Shown piece after piece: positions 1 to 9,942 of a stretch of 31,183 bases of DNA. A model generated the notes under the pieces. The model worked only from the letters and a program-made list of their open reading frames with translations. It was not told where the DNA came from and searched no databases. The stretch comes from Lobulomyces angularis (taxonomy: Eukaryota; Chytridiomycota; Chytridiomycetes; Lobulomycetales; Lobulomycetaceae), in NCBI GenBank assembly GCA_027604685.1, contig JADHYX010000221.1:1-31183 (forward strand), given 5' to 3'. The translations under genes were made by a program, and so were the position numbers. Position 1 is the stretch's first letter, and every line of letters begins with the position of its first letter.

Positions 1-358
1 TGTTAATATTTAAATATATGAATTGGTGTTTGTTGTATTATTTTTATGAATATTTGATAAATGTTCAAAAAGATAATACACAAGCACTAGCTATAGTTAC
101 TAGCTATAGTTGCTTTAACGTAAAGCTAAACATATTCATATTCCATAAGAAAGAATGTGCAGACTATACTGGACAATTAAGTATAGAGTTATTGTTGTAA
201 TGACCAAAAATTCAAATAATTTTATTAATTAAAAATTTAAAAAATAATATATTCTTATTCTTTTTCTAAATTTATATACTTTTTATCATACAAAAAACTA
301 TTCTATTTATAACTAAATTTTCTACACATTTATTTATATAGTCTAAGATATATCTGTA
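1..358. other. Intergenic, downstream of the subtilase
   Basis: This AT-rich stretch follows the subtilase stop codon (the subtilase runs leftwards). An open stretch at 18-200 on the plus strand would encode 60 residues, but it has no recognisable motif, no intron and ordinary AT-rich composition, so I do not call it a gene. The only local structure is a 13-bp direct tandem duplication at 86-111. I see no tRNA or other RNA gene. Confidence 0.5.
86..111. repeat. 13-bp tandem duplication
   Basis: The unit ACTAGCTATAGTT occurs twice without a gap at 86-98 and 99-111. It is too small to assign to an element. Replication slippage is the simplest explanation. Confidence 0.8.
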
Positions 359-1662
359 TTATTGAACAAATAATAATCTATTAACTGTTGCACTATTCAA
401 TGATTTAATTTTGTTAACACTGGCTGCACTACTCATGTCAGCATATGCATCGGTGTAACTTGTGTACTGTTTCTTGGAAAGTAAGACTGCAAAACCACCT
501 GCGACGTGTGGACAAGCCATTGATGTTCCTGAGATAGTGTTGGTTCTATTATTTAACCATGTTGAAGTAATTGATTGTCCTGGCGCAATAATGTCTACAC
601 ATGTACCAAAATTTGAAAATGAAGCAAGTCTGTCGCTGCTTGTGCTAGCTGCAACAGTGTAAGCTAAGGGTTCGCTGGCAGGTGCACCATCACATGCATT
701 TCTGGCATCATTTCCAGCTATAATTTCATTAATACGTATACATTTATATTTTTTTTTTTCTTTTTACCTGCAACAACAACTGGAATATTTAATTTTACTA
801 AAGAACTTACAGCATCTCTAACTGCTTTTGAATTGCATTCTTCATCCTCTGGATGATCTGGTCTAGCTACCTCTACACAAGTTTCAAAATCTGGACCAAG
901 TGACATTGAAGCAACAGATTTGTTAGGAATTCCATTTTTAGCAACCCAGTTTAATGCAGCAATAACACCAGCATCAGAACCAGTTCCGTCATCACCTAGT
1001 ACTTTCAAACCAACAACTTTAGCTTTTTTTGCTACACCATAGGTTTTCGAAGCCACAGTTCCAGCACAGTGTGTTCCATGACCATGATTATCCTTAGCAC
1101 TAGTCCCAATAACACCATTTACAAAACTACCACCTTCAGAGGCTCTGCCTTCAAATTCAGGATGTTGAGCAGTAATACCAGTGTCAATAACATAAACAGT
1201 AACACCACTACCAGCTTCAGTAGGGTATTTATAAGTACTGTCAAGCGGTAGTGATCTTTGGTCAACTCTGTTTATGCCCCAAGTTGGATTTTGTTGGGAG
1301 TCGTAAATCTTTACTTTGGCATCTCTCTTTATATATTCAACACGTGGATTTTGAGCGATTTCTTTCATAGCTTCTAGGGAAGATTTAAAAGCAAAACCAC
1401 TAAACGAATCTAGAGCATCAAATTCATGAAAAATTTCAGATTTTTCTTGTTTTGGAGAACCAACAAAACTTGCAGGTTTCTGGTTGTCCTTGCTTAAAAT
1501 TTCTTGAGCAAAGGAAAGATCAAATTCTCTTTTTTTCAATGGGTTTCCATCTTGTTTTAATTTTACAATCCATTTACCAAGAGGCTCTGGTTGGGCAGCT
1601 GGAGCTGGGGTAGCCATAACAGCGGACGACAATAATAAAGCAGAAGTGAAGACTTTTAACAT
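359..1662 (-). CDS. Secreted subtilisin-like serine protease, proteinase K type
   Basis: This is a 417-residue prepro-subtilase of family S8. Exons are 1662-768 and 717-359; the 50-bp intron (767-718) is phase 1 and splits the Ala codon just before the oxyanion-hole Gly-Asn. Residues 1-18 form a signal peptide ending near Met-Ala-Thr. Residues about 28-119 are an inhibitor I9 propeptide, and the mature enzyme starts near residue 124. The catalytic triad is intact: Asp160 (VIDTG), His195 (HGHGTHC) and Ser364 (GTSMACPH), with oxyanion Asn301. Total length and domain order match fungal proteinase K relatives, which hydrolyse proteins outside the cell or in vacuoles. The protein ends soon after the catalytic domain, with no C-terminal extension, anchor or P-domain. 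The ATG at 1662 is chosen because it opens the signal peptide. Extracellular feeding, or host digestion if the fungus is a parasite, is inference. Confidence 0.95.
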
Positions 1663-3137
1663 TTGGTTCTATTGTTTTATTGATTTTTAATTTTTTTATT
1701 TTATTTTAATTTTTGAAACAAGAAAAATGACAGTTTAAATATAAAAAAAAAAATTGCGATATAATAGGTGTTTACAAAAAATCAGATCTGCTGACTTGAT
1801 GATGGTTGCCTCCACAAAAGAAGTGTCTATACAATATTCTATTTTCAAAAAAACAAAATTAAAATTAAAATATTTACATAAAAAATTTTTATAAAAAAAG
1901 AAAAAAAAATTGTTTAAAAAAAATATGATAAAATAAATGGATAAAGAAATTTGCGATTAAATTTAATTTTTAAAGGATTTTAGTTTTTTTCTTTCTAATT
2001 TTAAAAAATGGTGATTCAAGAAAATTTTTGTTAAGACACAAATCCCCCCTTGAAGTCTCAAAAAATTCTACGACAATAATTGCATTCTAATTTCTCACAC
2101 ATTCTTCTATTGGAATCTATTGGGCAACGAGAAGCTTAGTAGAATCTTCATACAATTTTAGTCAACTAGTGGATGGAATTTTAGGCACATCAATAGTATT
2201 TGTCATTAGAGATAATATTTCTATTATTACAATAGTAATATTTATATTATTGAAGTATTATTGAACAAATTTTGATATAGCATGATAGATACTCATTATT
2301 ACATTCTAATTATAGCGTATTATAACTTATTATTCAAGATACATTTATTATTGTAGTATTACTGTGCTATCATTATTAAACTATTCGAATGTGAATTTGG
2401 TTGCCCAGATTAACACGAAATTGAGCATAATCTATAAAAATAATACTGTATATTACATATTTCTTATCTTTTATTATAACATCAAAAAAGATTCAAGTCA
2501 TACACATTTTAGACATATTTATGATAAACTGATTTATATTTGCTGGAATATACTGGAATATACGAACTACCACTCATTTTGTAAGAAATTTAAGTGTATC
2601 CAGTAATTGCCATTTTGCCAGCATTCTACAAAAATAAAAATAAAAAAAAAGTTTCCAACTTTTTCGTCAAATTTCTAATGCTGAAAAAAATAAAATAGAA
2701 TTTAAGCTGGAAGCTTAACACACAAAAAAATCAGATTTCACCCCTTCAAACTCTATGCCAACTTCAAGCTATATTATCATTATGAATTATTGTGTATAGC
2801 TCCAATCATTATATATTTTTAACATCAAGAAGGTTATATGGTGCAAACTTAAATGAAAAAAATATATGGAATTATAAGGTTATTATAGGTAATTTCGGAG
2901 GTATATATATTTTTAGGTTTCAGAAGTTGAAATCTCCCTTTTTTTCTCTTACCCTGATTTGGCATCCTATTTCAATAATTTTTCAATATTTGTGAAAATT
3001 TTACAACATTTTGTACCATATATATATAAAAATTACTTTCTGTCATAATTAATATGTTTGCTAAAAAATTACATAGTTTCATGTATAATTAATTAAATAA
3101 GAAAAAAAAAAAATAAACAATTTTTTTTATTTTTTTT
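1663..3137. other. Long gene-poor interval, about 1.5 kb
   Basis: This lies upstream of the subtilase and downstream of SF3B2, so it should hold the subtilase promoter and the SF3B2 3' end. Open stretches at 2364-2606 and 2792-2995 (plus strand) are rich in Ile, Tyr, Phe and Asn, as random AT-rich DNA gives, and I recognise no family in them. I looked for tRNA T-loop and anticodon patterns on both strands and saw none. Parts of 2040-2780 are less A/T-monotonous and could be decayed repeat sequence, but I cannot show it. Confidence 0.45.
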
Positions 3138-5311
3138 TTAAAACTTAAAGTTATCCTTCTTTTTCCTTTTATTTTTTTTATCATCCTTCTCATCTTCATT
3201 TTTCCTCTTATTTTTTGCATCCCTTTTATCAATGTTTTCTCTAACCATGTCACTTAAATCTTCTCTATTTTTTCCTAAATTAACTCCACCTTTACCAACA
3301 ATAAGGTCCCCTTTACTCTTTTCCTGTGCTTCTTGATATTTTCTACTAATTTCGCTGTCTCCTAAACCTTCTAGTTCTTCGGGGTCTAAGCTTACTTCTA
3401 CCTCACTTCCTTTTTTTTTTCCCAAATCATATCCTTGATGTGTACTTCCCATAAATCCTCCTTTCGGTGCAACTACTTCCTTAGGTTTAATAACAGTTCC
3501 AAAAGATTTTATTTCTGTTCTTTCTTTACGCAGTTGAATGAAATCTGGAGTCTCCAACCCACTTAAAAAATTAAGTAATTAGTAATTTTTTATTTTGATT
3601 TTATAAGAACCTTGGAACACTGCTCATTCCACTTGGAGTAACTAAGCCGTCATCCACTTGGAATGAATCAATTGCTTGTTCTTGATCAAGCATTTCATCA
3701 CCTTCTGCATCTTCTTCCTCTTCTGCGTTGGCTTCAACTTGTTCAACGGGTTCCTCTTCTTCTTCTTCCTCATCAGACTCCAATTCTCCCCAAAGGTTTT
3801 TTTCCACTGGTACTAGATGCTCCTTTGAGATTTTTACTTTGGGAACTCCATTTAAACCAAACACATCACCGTACAATGGTCTATTGTATTCGTCGACAGG
3901 TGGCTTTCCCCATCTAAAATAAGTTAAAAATTATTGTTAAAATTACAATTTAAAATGTCTACCCTCCAGGATGGAAACCCCATTGCGCACCATCTGGAAT
4001 TGGCGCGTTTAAGCCAGGTATACGTAAATTAGGATATGAAGGAGGTGGCCCATATCGCTGCATGTTAATCAACCAAGGAGGAGGTGCATTAGGGGGCCTA
4101 GAGAATTTTATAATTAGTTTCTTAATAAATTTTAAACCATTACATATTCAAAGCCATTATTAACTCCTCAGACAAATCTCCGGGTTTCTTAGTTTTCACT
4201 GAACTCTCATATTCTTTACCTTCAAAATATATATCTCCAGCTCGACTGAGATTTTTTGGTTTTGTTTGTAATCGAAAAAAAGCATCGTGTAATTTCTGAT
4301 AATCAATATCAAGTCTACCAGTTTTAATATATCTAGTTTTAATTCCTCGGCTATTTTCAATATCTCCCCGCATTTCAGTAATTCCTGTTTGCTTGATAAA
4401 ATCAGGTAATTCAAATGGTTTTTTCACTGTTCCACGTTTAGCCTGTAAATATTTTCTTTTTTGTGACCAGTGAATAGGTATTGGCACAGTATTTCGGTAA
4501 GATTTTAAATGCACTAACAACACTGGGTCATCTGATGTCACATCCACCCAATCCACTAATTCAGGATTTTTTACAACTTGCTTTAACTGAGCTACTGATA
4601 TTCTAAAAAAATAAAAAGTTAATATCATGAAAACCTTTAAAAATTTATTTTTTGCTTTTTTTTTTTTTTCTTTTATCTCTCTATTAAAACTAATAATTAG
4701 TTTTCATGGTTATTAATATCTAACCCATTTCCACTCTAAGAAATCCTTATAAAAAAGAAGAAGAATAAATAATTTTTTTTTTTTTCTTAATTTAAAAAAA
4801 AAAATTAAACCAATTCATTCGGACAAAAAAAAAATTACAAAAACAATATTAATAAGTTTACCTTTGCATCCTTTTTTGTCTTTTCACTGACAATTTTTTT
4901 TGCTCATCCAACTCTAGTTGTTCACTTATGCTTAAATCTTTTTTTGAATCGGAGTTTTCTTCATTTGTTTCCTGATTCTCTAAATCAAACCTACTAAGTT
5001 CTTCATTCTGTATTGCCTCTAACTTTTCAGTTTTTTTATTAAATCTAAAGTTGGAAAAATTGTGAAATTATTAGCTTTAAGTTTAAATACCTTTCCAAAA
5101 CATCATTAAAAAAAGATAAATTTTCATTATCCTCGGTAATAGGTATCACTTCCGCAACATATTCGATTTCAATGTTCAAATCTCCACTGGTTTCTTTTGT
5201 TTGAAAGTTAGTATCTTCTTGAGCATTTTGCTTTACTAATGAATTTTGTTTAGATTTTTTTCTCCTTAATCGTTTTTTTTGCGAGGAAGTATTAAGATCA
5301 GTATTTACCAT
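3138..5311 (-). CDS. SF3B2: Splicing factor 3b subunit 2 (SF3B2/Cus1/SAP145)
   Basis: This encodes 574 residues in six exons: 5311-5091, 5044-4862, 4602-4144, 4097-3963, 3913-3611 and 3561-3138; phases join throughout. The protein is a U2 snRNP component that binds SF3B4 and helps anchor U2 at the branch site in the nucleus. A basic, low-complexity N-terminus is followed by the DUF382 core at about 140-265 (DVTSDDPVLLVHLKSYRN; KRKYLQAKRG; FELPDFIKQTGI). Next comes the PSP proline-rich domain at about 280-335 (PPPWLINMQRYGPPPSYPNL; GWGKPPVDE). After that are a Glu-rich acidic stretch, the SSVP/ETPDF segment, and a Lys-rich tail ending in NFKF as in animal SF3B2. It is longer than yeast Cus1 and shorter than human SF3B2. 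The intron at 3610-3562 has a weak donor (GTTCTT) but a normal branch region and acceptor. The start at 5311 is the first ATG of the open N-terminal exon. Confidence 0.96.
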
Positions 5312-5469
5312 AATTATTAATGTACAGTTGTGATCTCAATTTAATGTTTATAAAAAAGTGAAAACATGGATGTTACACAAGCGTTGTTAGTTTTATTATA
5401 TTTTATTAACTTATTTATAGGTTAAAATAATTTTGAAAATAGAAAAACATATATTTTTGAGAATCCAAA

Positions 5470-6580
5470 CTAGGCAATTGAAAGATTGGTACTTTTTTCA
5501 GTGCTAATCAATTCAGATCGAAGTGGGTCAGATTGAGCTGCAAATTGCTCTGTGAAAACCGTTTCATTGTCAGTAATGTAAATAACTATCATATCTTGTA
5601 AATAAACTAGACCAATACAGCTTACAATTATACAAACGTCAAAGTTAGCAAACCTATTTAAGATATTAGCAATGAAAGTATTTTAACAAGCATCCTACTG
5701 TGCGTATCTTAGCCATCCAAGATGCACAAAGTGATCCGCTAGATAAGCAAAAATAAAGTTAATTACACTAATAAAAACTTCGAATCCTAAGATAGACATT
5801 GATAGAGTTTTAATTCTTGAAGGTTTTGATTTGGATTTGGAAAAATTTTTTAGTAGTTCACATCGTTTGAATATAAGAAAAAACTGCACGGAATTAATTA
5901 AAACGCATATTAAACTCAAAAAGTTCCAGCTGTCATTCAACTTGTTTACGATTGAAACGTACATTTGATTATTCCAGTTGTCTGAATAAAGTAGTAGAAC
6001 AGATTCAACAACTCCACTTAAAAATAAACCAAAGGACGAAATTCTTAAAGTCCATTTTATAACAAATTCGAACTTTCTTTCATTTGCTTCCCGAAAAAAC
6101 CTGTAGTAGAGAACAAAGAAGGTCAATTAAAATGATCTTTTTAATTTATTACATTAAAAAAAAAACATTTATAAGCTCGCAGTGTGCACAGCGACCTATA
6201 CTGATAAACCATAATCCAATTACAATTTCCCACATATTGAAATCTTTCACATCACCAGTAGATATACCAAAGCAAATTGCTTGTAAACCTATGCATAATA
6301 TTATTACATATCTCAAAAGAAAATATTGATCTTACTAAAGCTGATTAAAGCAATTAGTTGCAATATGTTTAACTTGGAGAACTTCTTTCTTGCTATAACA
6401 GTAATGCAGCTGCTCAGGCACACTCCTACCACCTTTAGCATTACAAGGTTAGTATTTAGTAGATACACCCAAGTTTATTATTACCACTGCACCTAAAAAT
6501 TTGTGTGTCTCCTTTGCTCTATTTATGTTGGTTTCCAAACTATACACTTGGGGTGCCAGCTTTTCAATTGATTCTGACAT
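5470..6580 (-). CDS. Unidentified polytopic membrane protein
   Basis: I reconstruct 285 residues from five exons: 6580-6485, 6432-6336, 6288-6210, 6100-5699 and 5653-5470. Phases agree; the first intron has a perfect TACTAAC branch site (6454-6448). Hydrophobic segments fall at about residues 28-46, 53-72, 79-93 (short), 104-127, 148-166, 188-209 and 228-249, so six or seven membrane passes. The loops are short and basic (for example KRCELLKNFSKSKSKPSRIK after the fifth segment), and the 36-residue C-terminal tail is polar. There is no signal peptide; the N-terminus is about 27 polar residues. I recognise no family. Possibilities include a small transporter-like, tetraspan-like or seven-helix protein. 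The third intron donor (GTTTAT at 6209) was chosen because it keeps the phase; nearby alternatives at GTATAG or GTCGCT do not. It is transcribed away from the gene at 7088 and its stop lies 158 bp before the SF3B2 start. Confidence 0.75.
6448..6454 (-). other. Consensus intron branch site TACTAAC
   Basis: On the minus strand this reads TACTAAC, the perfect yeast-type branch site, 15 bases before the acceptor of the intron at 6484-6433. Other introns here carry looser forms such as TTACTAAT or ATTAATG. It supports this splice call and the fungal reading of the window. Confidence 0.75.
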
Positions 6581-7087
6581 TAGAAACTTTAAAAATATTG
6601 GCTAAATAATTTTTAAAAACAAGAAAATTACAATTGTTGAAACTTTCCAGAAATGCAAAGTATTTCTTGATGCAAGTTTTTCTCTCATTGTTCTTTTTGT
6701 GACACAAAACACAACAAATAAACAGAAATATTTTCATTTACATAAACTTATTCTCTAAGCCAAACCATAATGTTGATGTTTTTAAAGCTATTTATAATAA
6801 AAAGCAACATCCGAAGTTACTGTACACAAAAAAAGACTAGTTAAAAAAATTAATAATTTTGTCATTGGGGAAACATTTTAGAACAGAAGTAATACTTGCC
6901 AGAATTGAAAAAACAAAATGCATAAAACAACGTATAAATGTGGGAGTAATATCTGATTGCTATGATAGTTACTATTTAGAGTAATTTAATATAAAAAAAA
7001 TCTTCTCAGTAATTCTCCCCAAAAATTTAAGCCAATCACTACTTTTGAGTACATATAGCAGTACTCAAAACTTTAATTTCATCGGTT
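6581..7087. other. Divergent promoter interval
   Basis: These 507 bases separate the starts of two genes transcribed in opposite directions, so both promoters should lie here. The sequence is AT-rich with no clear TATA box position, repeat or RNA gene that I can support. Confidence 0.5.
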
Positions 7088-8511
7088 ATGAGCATTATCG
7101 AGGTTTTGGGTAAGGATGGAAATAATATAGATACGTTGGATTCATCATACATAGATCCGTTTACACTTGAAACAATCGAAACTCAAATACAAGAACATAG
7201 CGCAGTAAACAAAAATTTGATACTGGCAAGAGTTCAGACGCTGTCAACTTTAAATAATAAACAATACTTTTATTATTCTGCTGGACAGGTTAAAATACAT
7301 ACATTCTACATTCTTTCCAACTTTACAAAGTTGTTTTTTTTTTTTTTTAGCTTAATAAAGTTATTTTCAGAAAACTTAGTAATCCCGGTGGTGCTCATTT
7401 TCTTTTTCGATTGCAAACACTAAACCCACTTACTAATACAGAAATACTTGGAGAAATAGAGTATTTTGTGTTTCAAAATAAAAAAAATTCCAAAGCAAAT
7501 GCATTCCTAAAAACAAAAGCAACTTCCAATAAAAAACTAAATTCATCATTAAATACGGTCAGTGATTCAATAATCAAAGAAGAGCTGTTAAAAAATAGTG
7601 TTGGAAGTGAACTAAGAGTTGCTGAGATATATTGTGAAAATAAAACTCAAAAAATTTTGAAAAACGAAGAAAAAAATTTGGATTCAAAACTAAAAAATTT
7701 TCGTTCAAAAAGCCTGGGAATATTAAGATCCATAACAGAAGATTCTTATCAAAATATTACTGATGAAGAGAATAATTTACTGGAAAAAAAAAACTTTCAA
7801 AGCACTGAAAATATTAAGGATAAATCTTTACTTAATCGTTCTTCATTTAATCGTGCTAAAAGTTTGTCAATTTACAAGTTAACACTGAGAGCTAAATCTC
7901 TTGAAAGTCAATCTTCAAAAATCACACTACGTGGCAATTTGTCAGAAACTATTTTGAAAGATTCCAAAACGAATCCTTTACCGACACCGCTAACCAACTT
8001 ACTCACGGAAAACTTAAGCAAAATGGGTTTAAATTCTGGAAACATCGAAAAATGTGGTTATTTTTCATTTCTGGGAACTGAAAATGATTACATACAATCA
8101 GGGACTTTTCGCAAATATTTTAAAAAAAATGCTCTGAATCTGGAAGATGCAAAGTTATTTGAATTACCATCTGAGTCGTTGAAAAGCGAGGGTAACAGCT
8201 TTTTTCTTTTTCTTAAAGAAAATTTTTTAAAAAAATTAGGCATAAATATGCCAGCAGAATTTACTTGGAATGAAGATACAAATATGCCACAGCTTTTGAA
8301 TGAAATTTTTGAAAACCGAATTAACCAGGAAAATTATTCATTAATCGAAATACTTATAAACCCACGATTGCATTATAGGTTACTGGATGATAGCTCTACA
8401 AGTAACAGTCTTTTTTCCACCAATCCTTTAACAAACTTAATCTCAATTCAATTATTAACCTTGATAATCATAATATTTATTTTAATTGTTGTTGGTGTTG
8501 TTAAAGTATAA
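7088..8511 (+). CDS. Tail-anchored membrane protein of unknown function
   Basis: Two exons, 7088-7288 and 7351-8511, join in phase 0 to give 453 residues. The intron ends in a long T-tract followed by AG. Residues about 58-115 look like the conserved part: FYYSAGQ, then LNKVIFRKLSNPGG, then LQTLNPLTN and an EIEYFVF strand. A Ser/Lys/Asn-rich middle follows (about 115-300), which contains three copies of an Arg-Ser/Ala-Lys-Ser-Leu motif (RSKSLGILRS, NRAKSLSIYK, LRAKSLESQS). The C-terminus is a single hydrophobic helix (about 425-450, LLTLIIIIFILIVVGVV) with only a two-residue tail, typical of a tail-anchored protein facing the cytosol. The Ser in each basic motif could be a kinase site, which is inference. 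The N-terminal segment reminds me of a domain in uncharacterised fungal proteins that I cannot name with certainty. No enzyme motif is visible. Confidence 0.8.
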
Positions 8512-8682
8512 ATATGAAGTTAATTAAAAATTCTCTTAACTTTTTAACAAACTATGTTTTACCCTGCAAAATAAAGTAAAGATTTAAATATTAACTGTTA
8601 AAGTTCTGGAATATTCTGTTCCAAAAAAAAAAAAAAAAAATTATTATATATATAAATATAAGTTGATTTTTATTTCATACCT

Positions 8683-9783
8683 ATGATTCAAAAGACTGTA
8701 AATCTATTGAATTTACCATACGAAATTTTGGAAAAAATATTTCTGCATCTAAATTTTGAATCAAAGCTTTGTATTGTTCACACATGTAAAGTTTAATGTT
8801 GATTGTCAATTAAAAAAAAAATTTCCTTATTTGAATTATAATTTCTGCTAAAGTATATTGAAATTTCTTATTTTTTAGCCAAAACGTTATGTGATGTGGT
8901 GTTAGGAAAGGCATTATGGAAATCCGTTGTGCTCCCTTCAAAATTCAAATCTATGCAGTCATTAAATATCTTAATGCCTTACAGAACCAAATTTCTGGTT
9001 AGTTTTAAGAAAAGTGATGGAATTCCACTACCACCTCCTATGCCTGGCAGCATCAAACATTGGTCGTATTTGAATACATTTTTCGAAATAGTTTTGCCAA
9101 ATATTAAAGAGACTATTTTGCATTTAAATGTGACAGAACTAGGCGCAAATTTTACTGAAGCTAACCTTAGAGACTTTTCTTCATGCTCCTCTTTACAAAG
9201 CATAGATTTGTCAGGAAGCTGCTTGCTGAAGGAAGATGCTCTATTAGAATTCTTTATTAGCATAAGTAAAAAAAAAAAAAAAAAAAATTTTGCCTTGATG
9301 TTTATTTTTTAATAAAGATTCAAATGAACAAAGTAACCTTTCGAGAATATTTCTTACAGGAGTTACATTTACAACAGGTTTAAGAAAAAAATTTTTACAA
9401 TTACTAAAATTAAAAAAAAAATAGACTCATTGTTAAATTCAATCTGTAACTTCAAATGTCTAAAAATGTTAAGTTTAAGTGGGTGCTTTCAAATAACAGA
9501 TATTGGTGTTGCCAAGATTTTGAAAAGTTGTTTAATGTTAACTTTTCTGGATATTAGTTTTTGTTTTAGGCTTACAGATTTTTCGTTTCATGAACTGGGT
9601 AACAATCAAGTGGGTTATTTTTTAGACTCCATCTACATTCATTTCTGTTACTTGTTAACGGAAGAAAGCTTAAATAAAATTGTAAGATTACCAAATTTAA
9701 AAAAATTGAATGTTCAAAAAATAACTGTAAGAGAAAGTTTCCAATTCCCAAATCAAATTTTAATATTAACAGATGAAATTTGA
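8683..9783 (+). CDS. F-box / leucine-rich-repeat protein
   Basis: I reconstruct 302 residues from exons 8683-8785, 8879-9265, 9318-9377 and 9425-9783, all internal junctions phase 1. Residues about 8-48 are an F-box: LNLPYEILEKIFLHL followed by SKTLCDVVLGKALWKSVVL, with the typical Leu-Pro and LW positions. This would bind Skp1 in an SCF ubiquitin ligase. The C-terminal half carries cysteine-containing leucine-rich repeats (LQSIDLSGSCLL; LKMLSLSGCFQITDIGVAKI; LTFLDISFCFRLTDFSFHEL), as in the FBXL/Amn1 class, which select substrate. The first donor was set at GTAAAG (8786); reading four bases further breaks the frame. The substrate cannot be told from sequence. The gene ends 159 bp before the convergent end of the HEAT-repeat gene. 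Confidence 0.87.
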
Positions 9784-9942
9784 AATTTTAGGGGTTATTC
9801 AAATCTGATTACCAAAATTTAAAAAATAATAATTTTTTTTTAAAATTAAAAAAAAAAAAAAATTAATAAATAATAAATACAATAAAGATATTAAATAAAT
9901 TTCAGTTATTAATTTATAAATACAAATGAAAAATATAAAAAG

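Noticed and set aside
18..200. 60-residue open stretch at the left edge
   Set aside because: No motif, no splice signals, composition expected of AT-rich noncoding DNA, and it lies in the likely 3' flank of the subtilase.
2364..2995. Two open stretches in the gap at 1663-3137
   Set aside because: Both are dominated by Ile, Tyr, Phe and Asn with no recognisable domain. I cannot separate them from chance.
3663..3922. Plus-strand open frames across SF3B2 exon 5
   Set aside because: They are the complement of the Glu-rich acidic stretch of SF3B2 (Leu/Ser-rich artefacts).
8622..8640. Poly-A run as a retrogene or retroposon tail
   Set aside because: Similar A-runs occur throughout introns and spacers, there is no target-site duplication, and the neighbouring genes have introns.
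9269..9287. Frameshift in the F-box gene at the A-run
   Set aside because: The A-run begins inside a GTAAAA donor; removing the 52-bp intron (9266-9317) restores the frame, so no break is needed.
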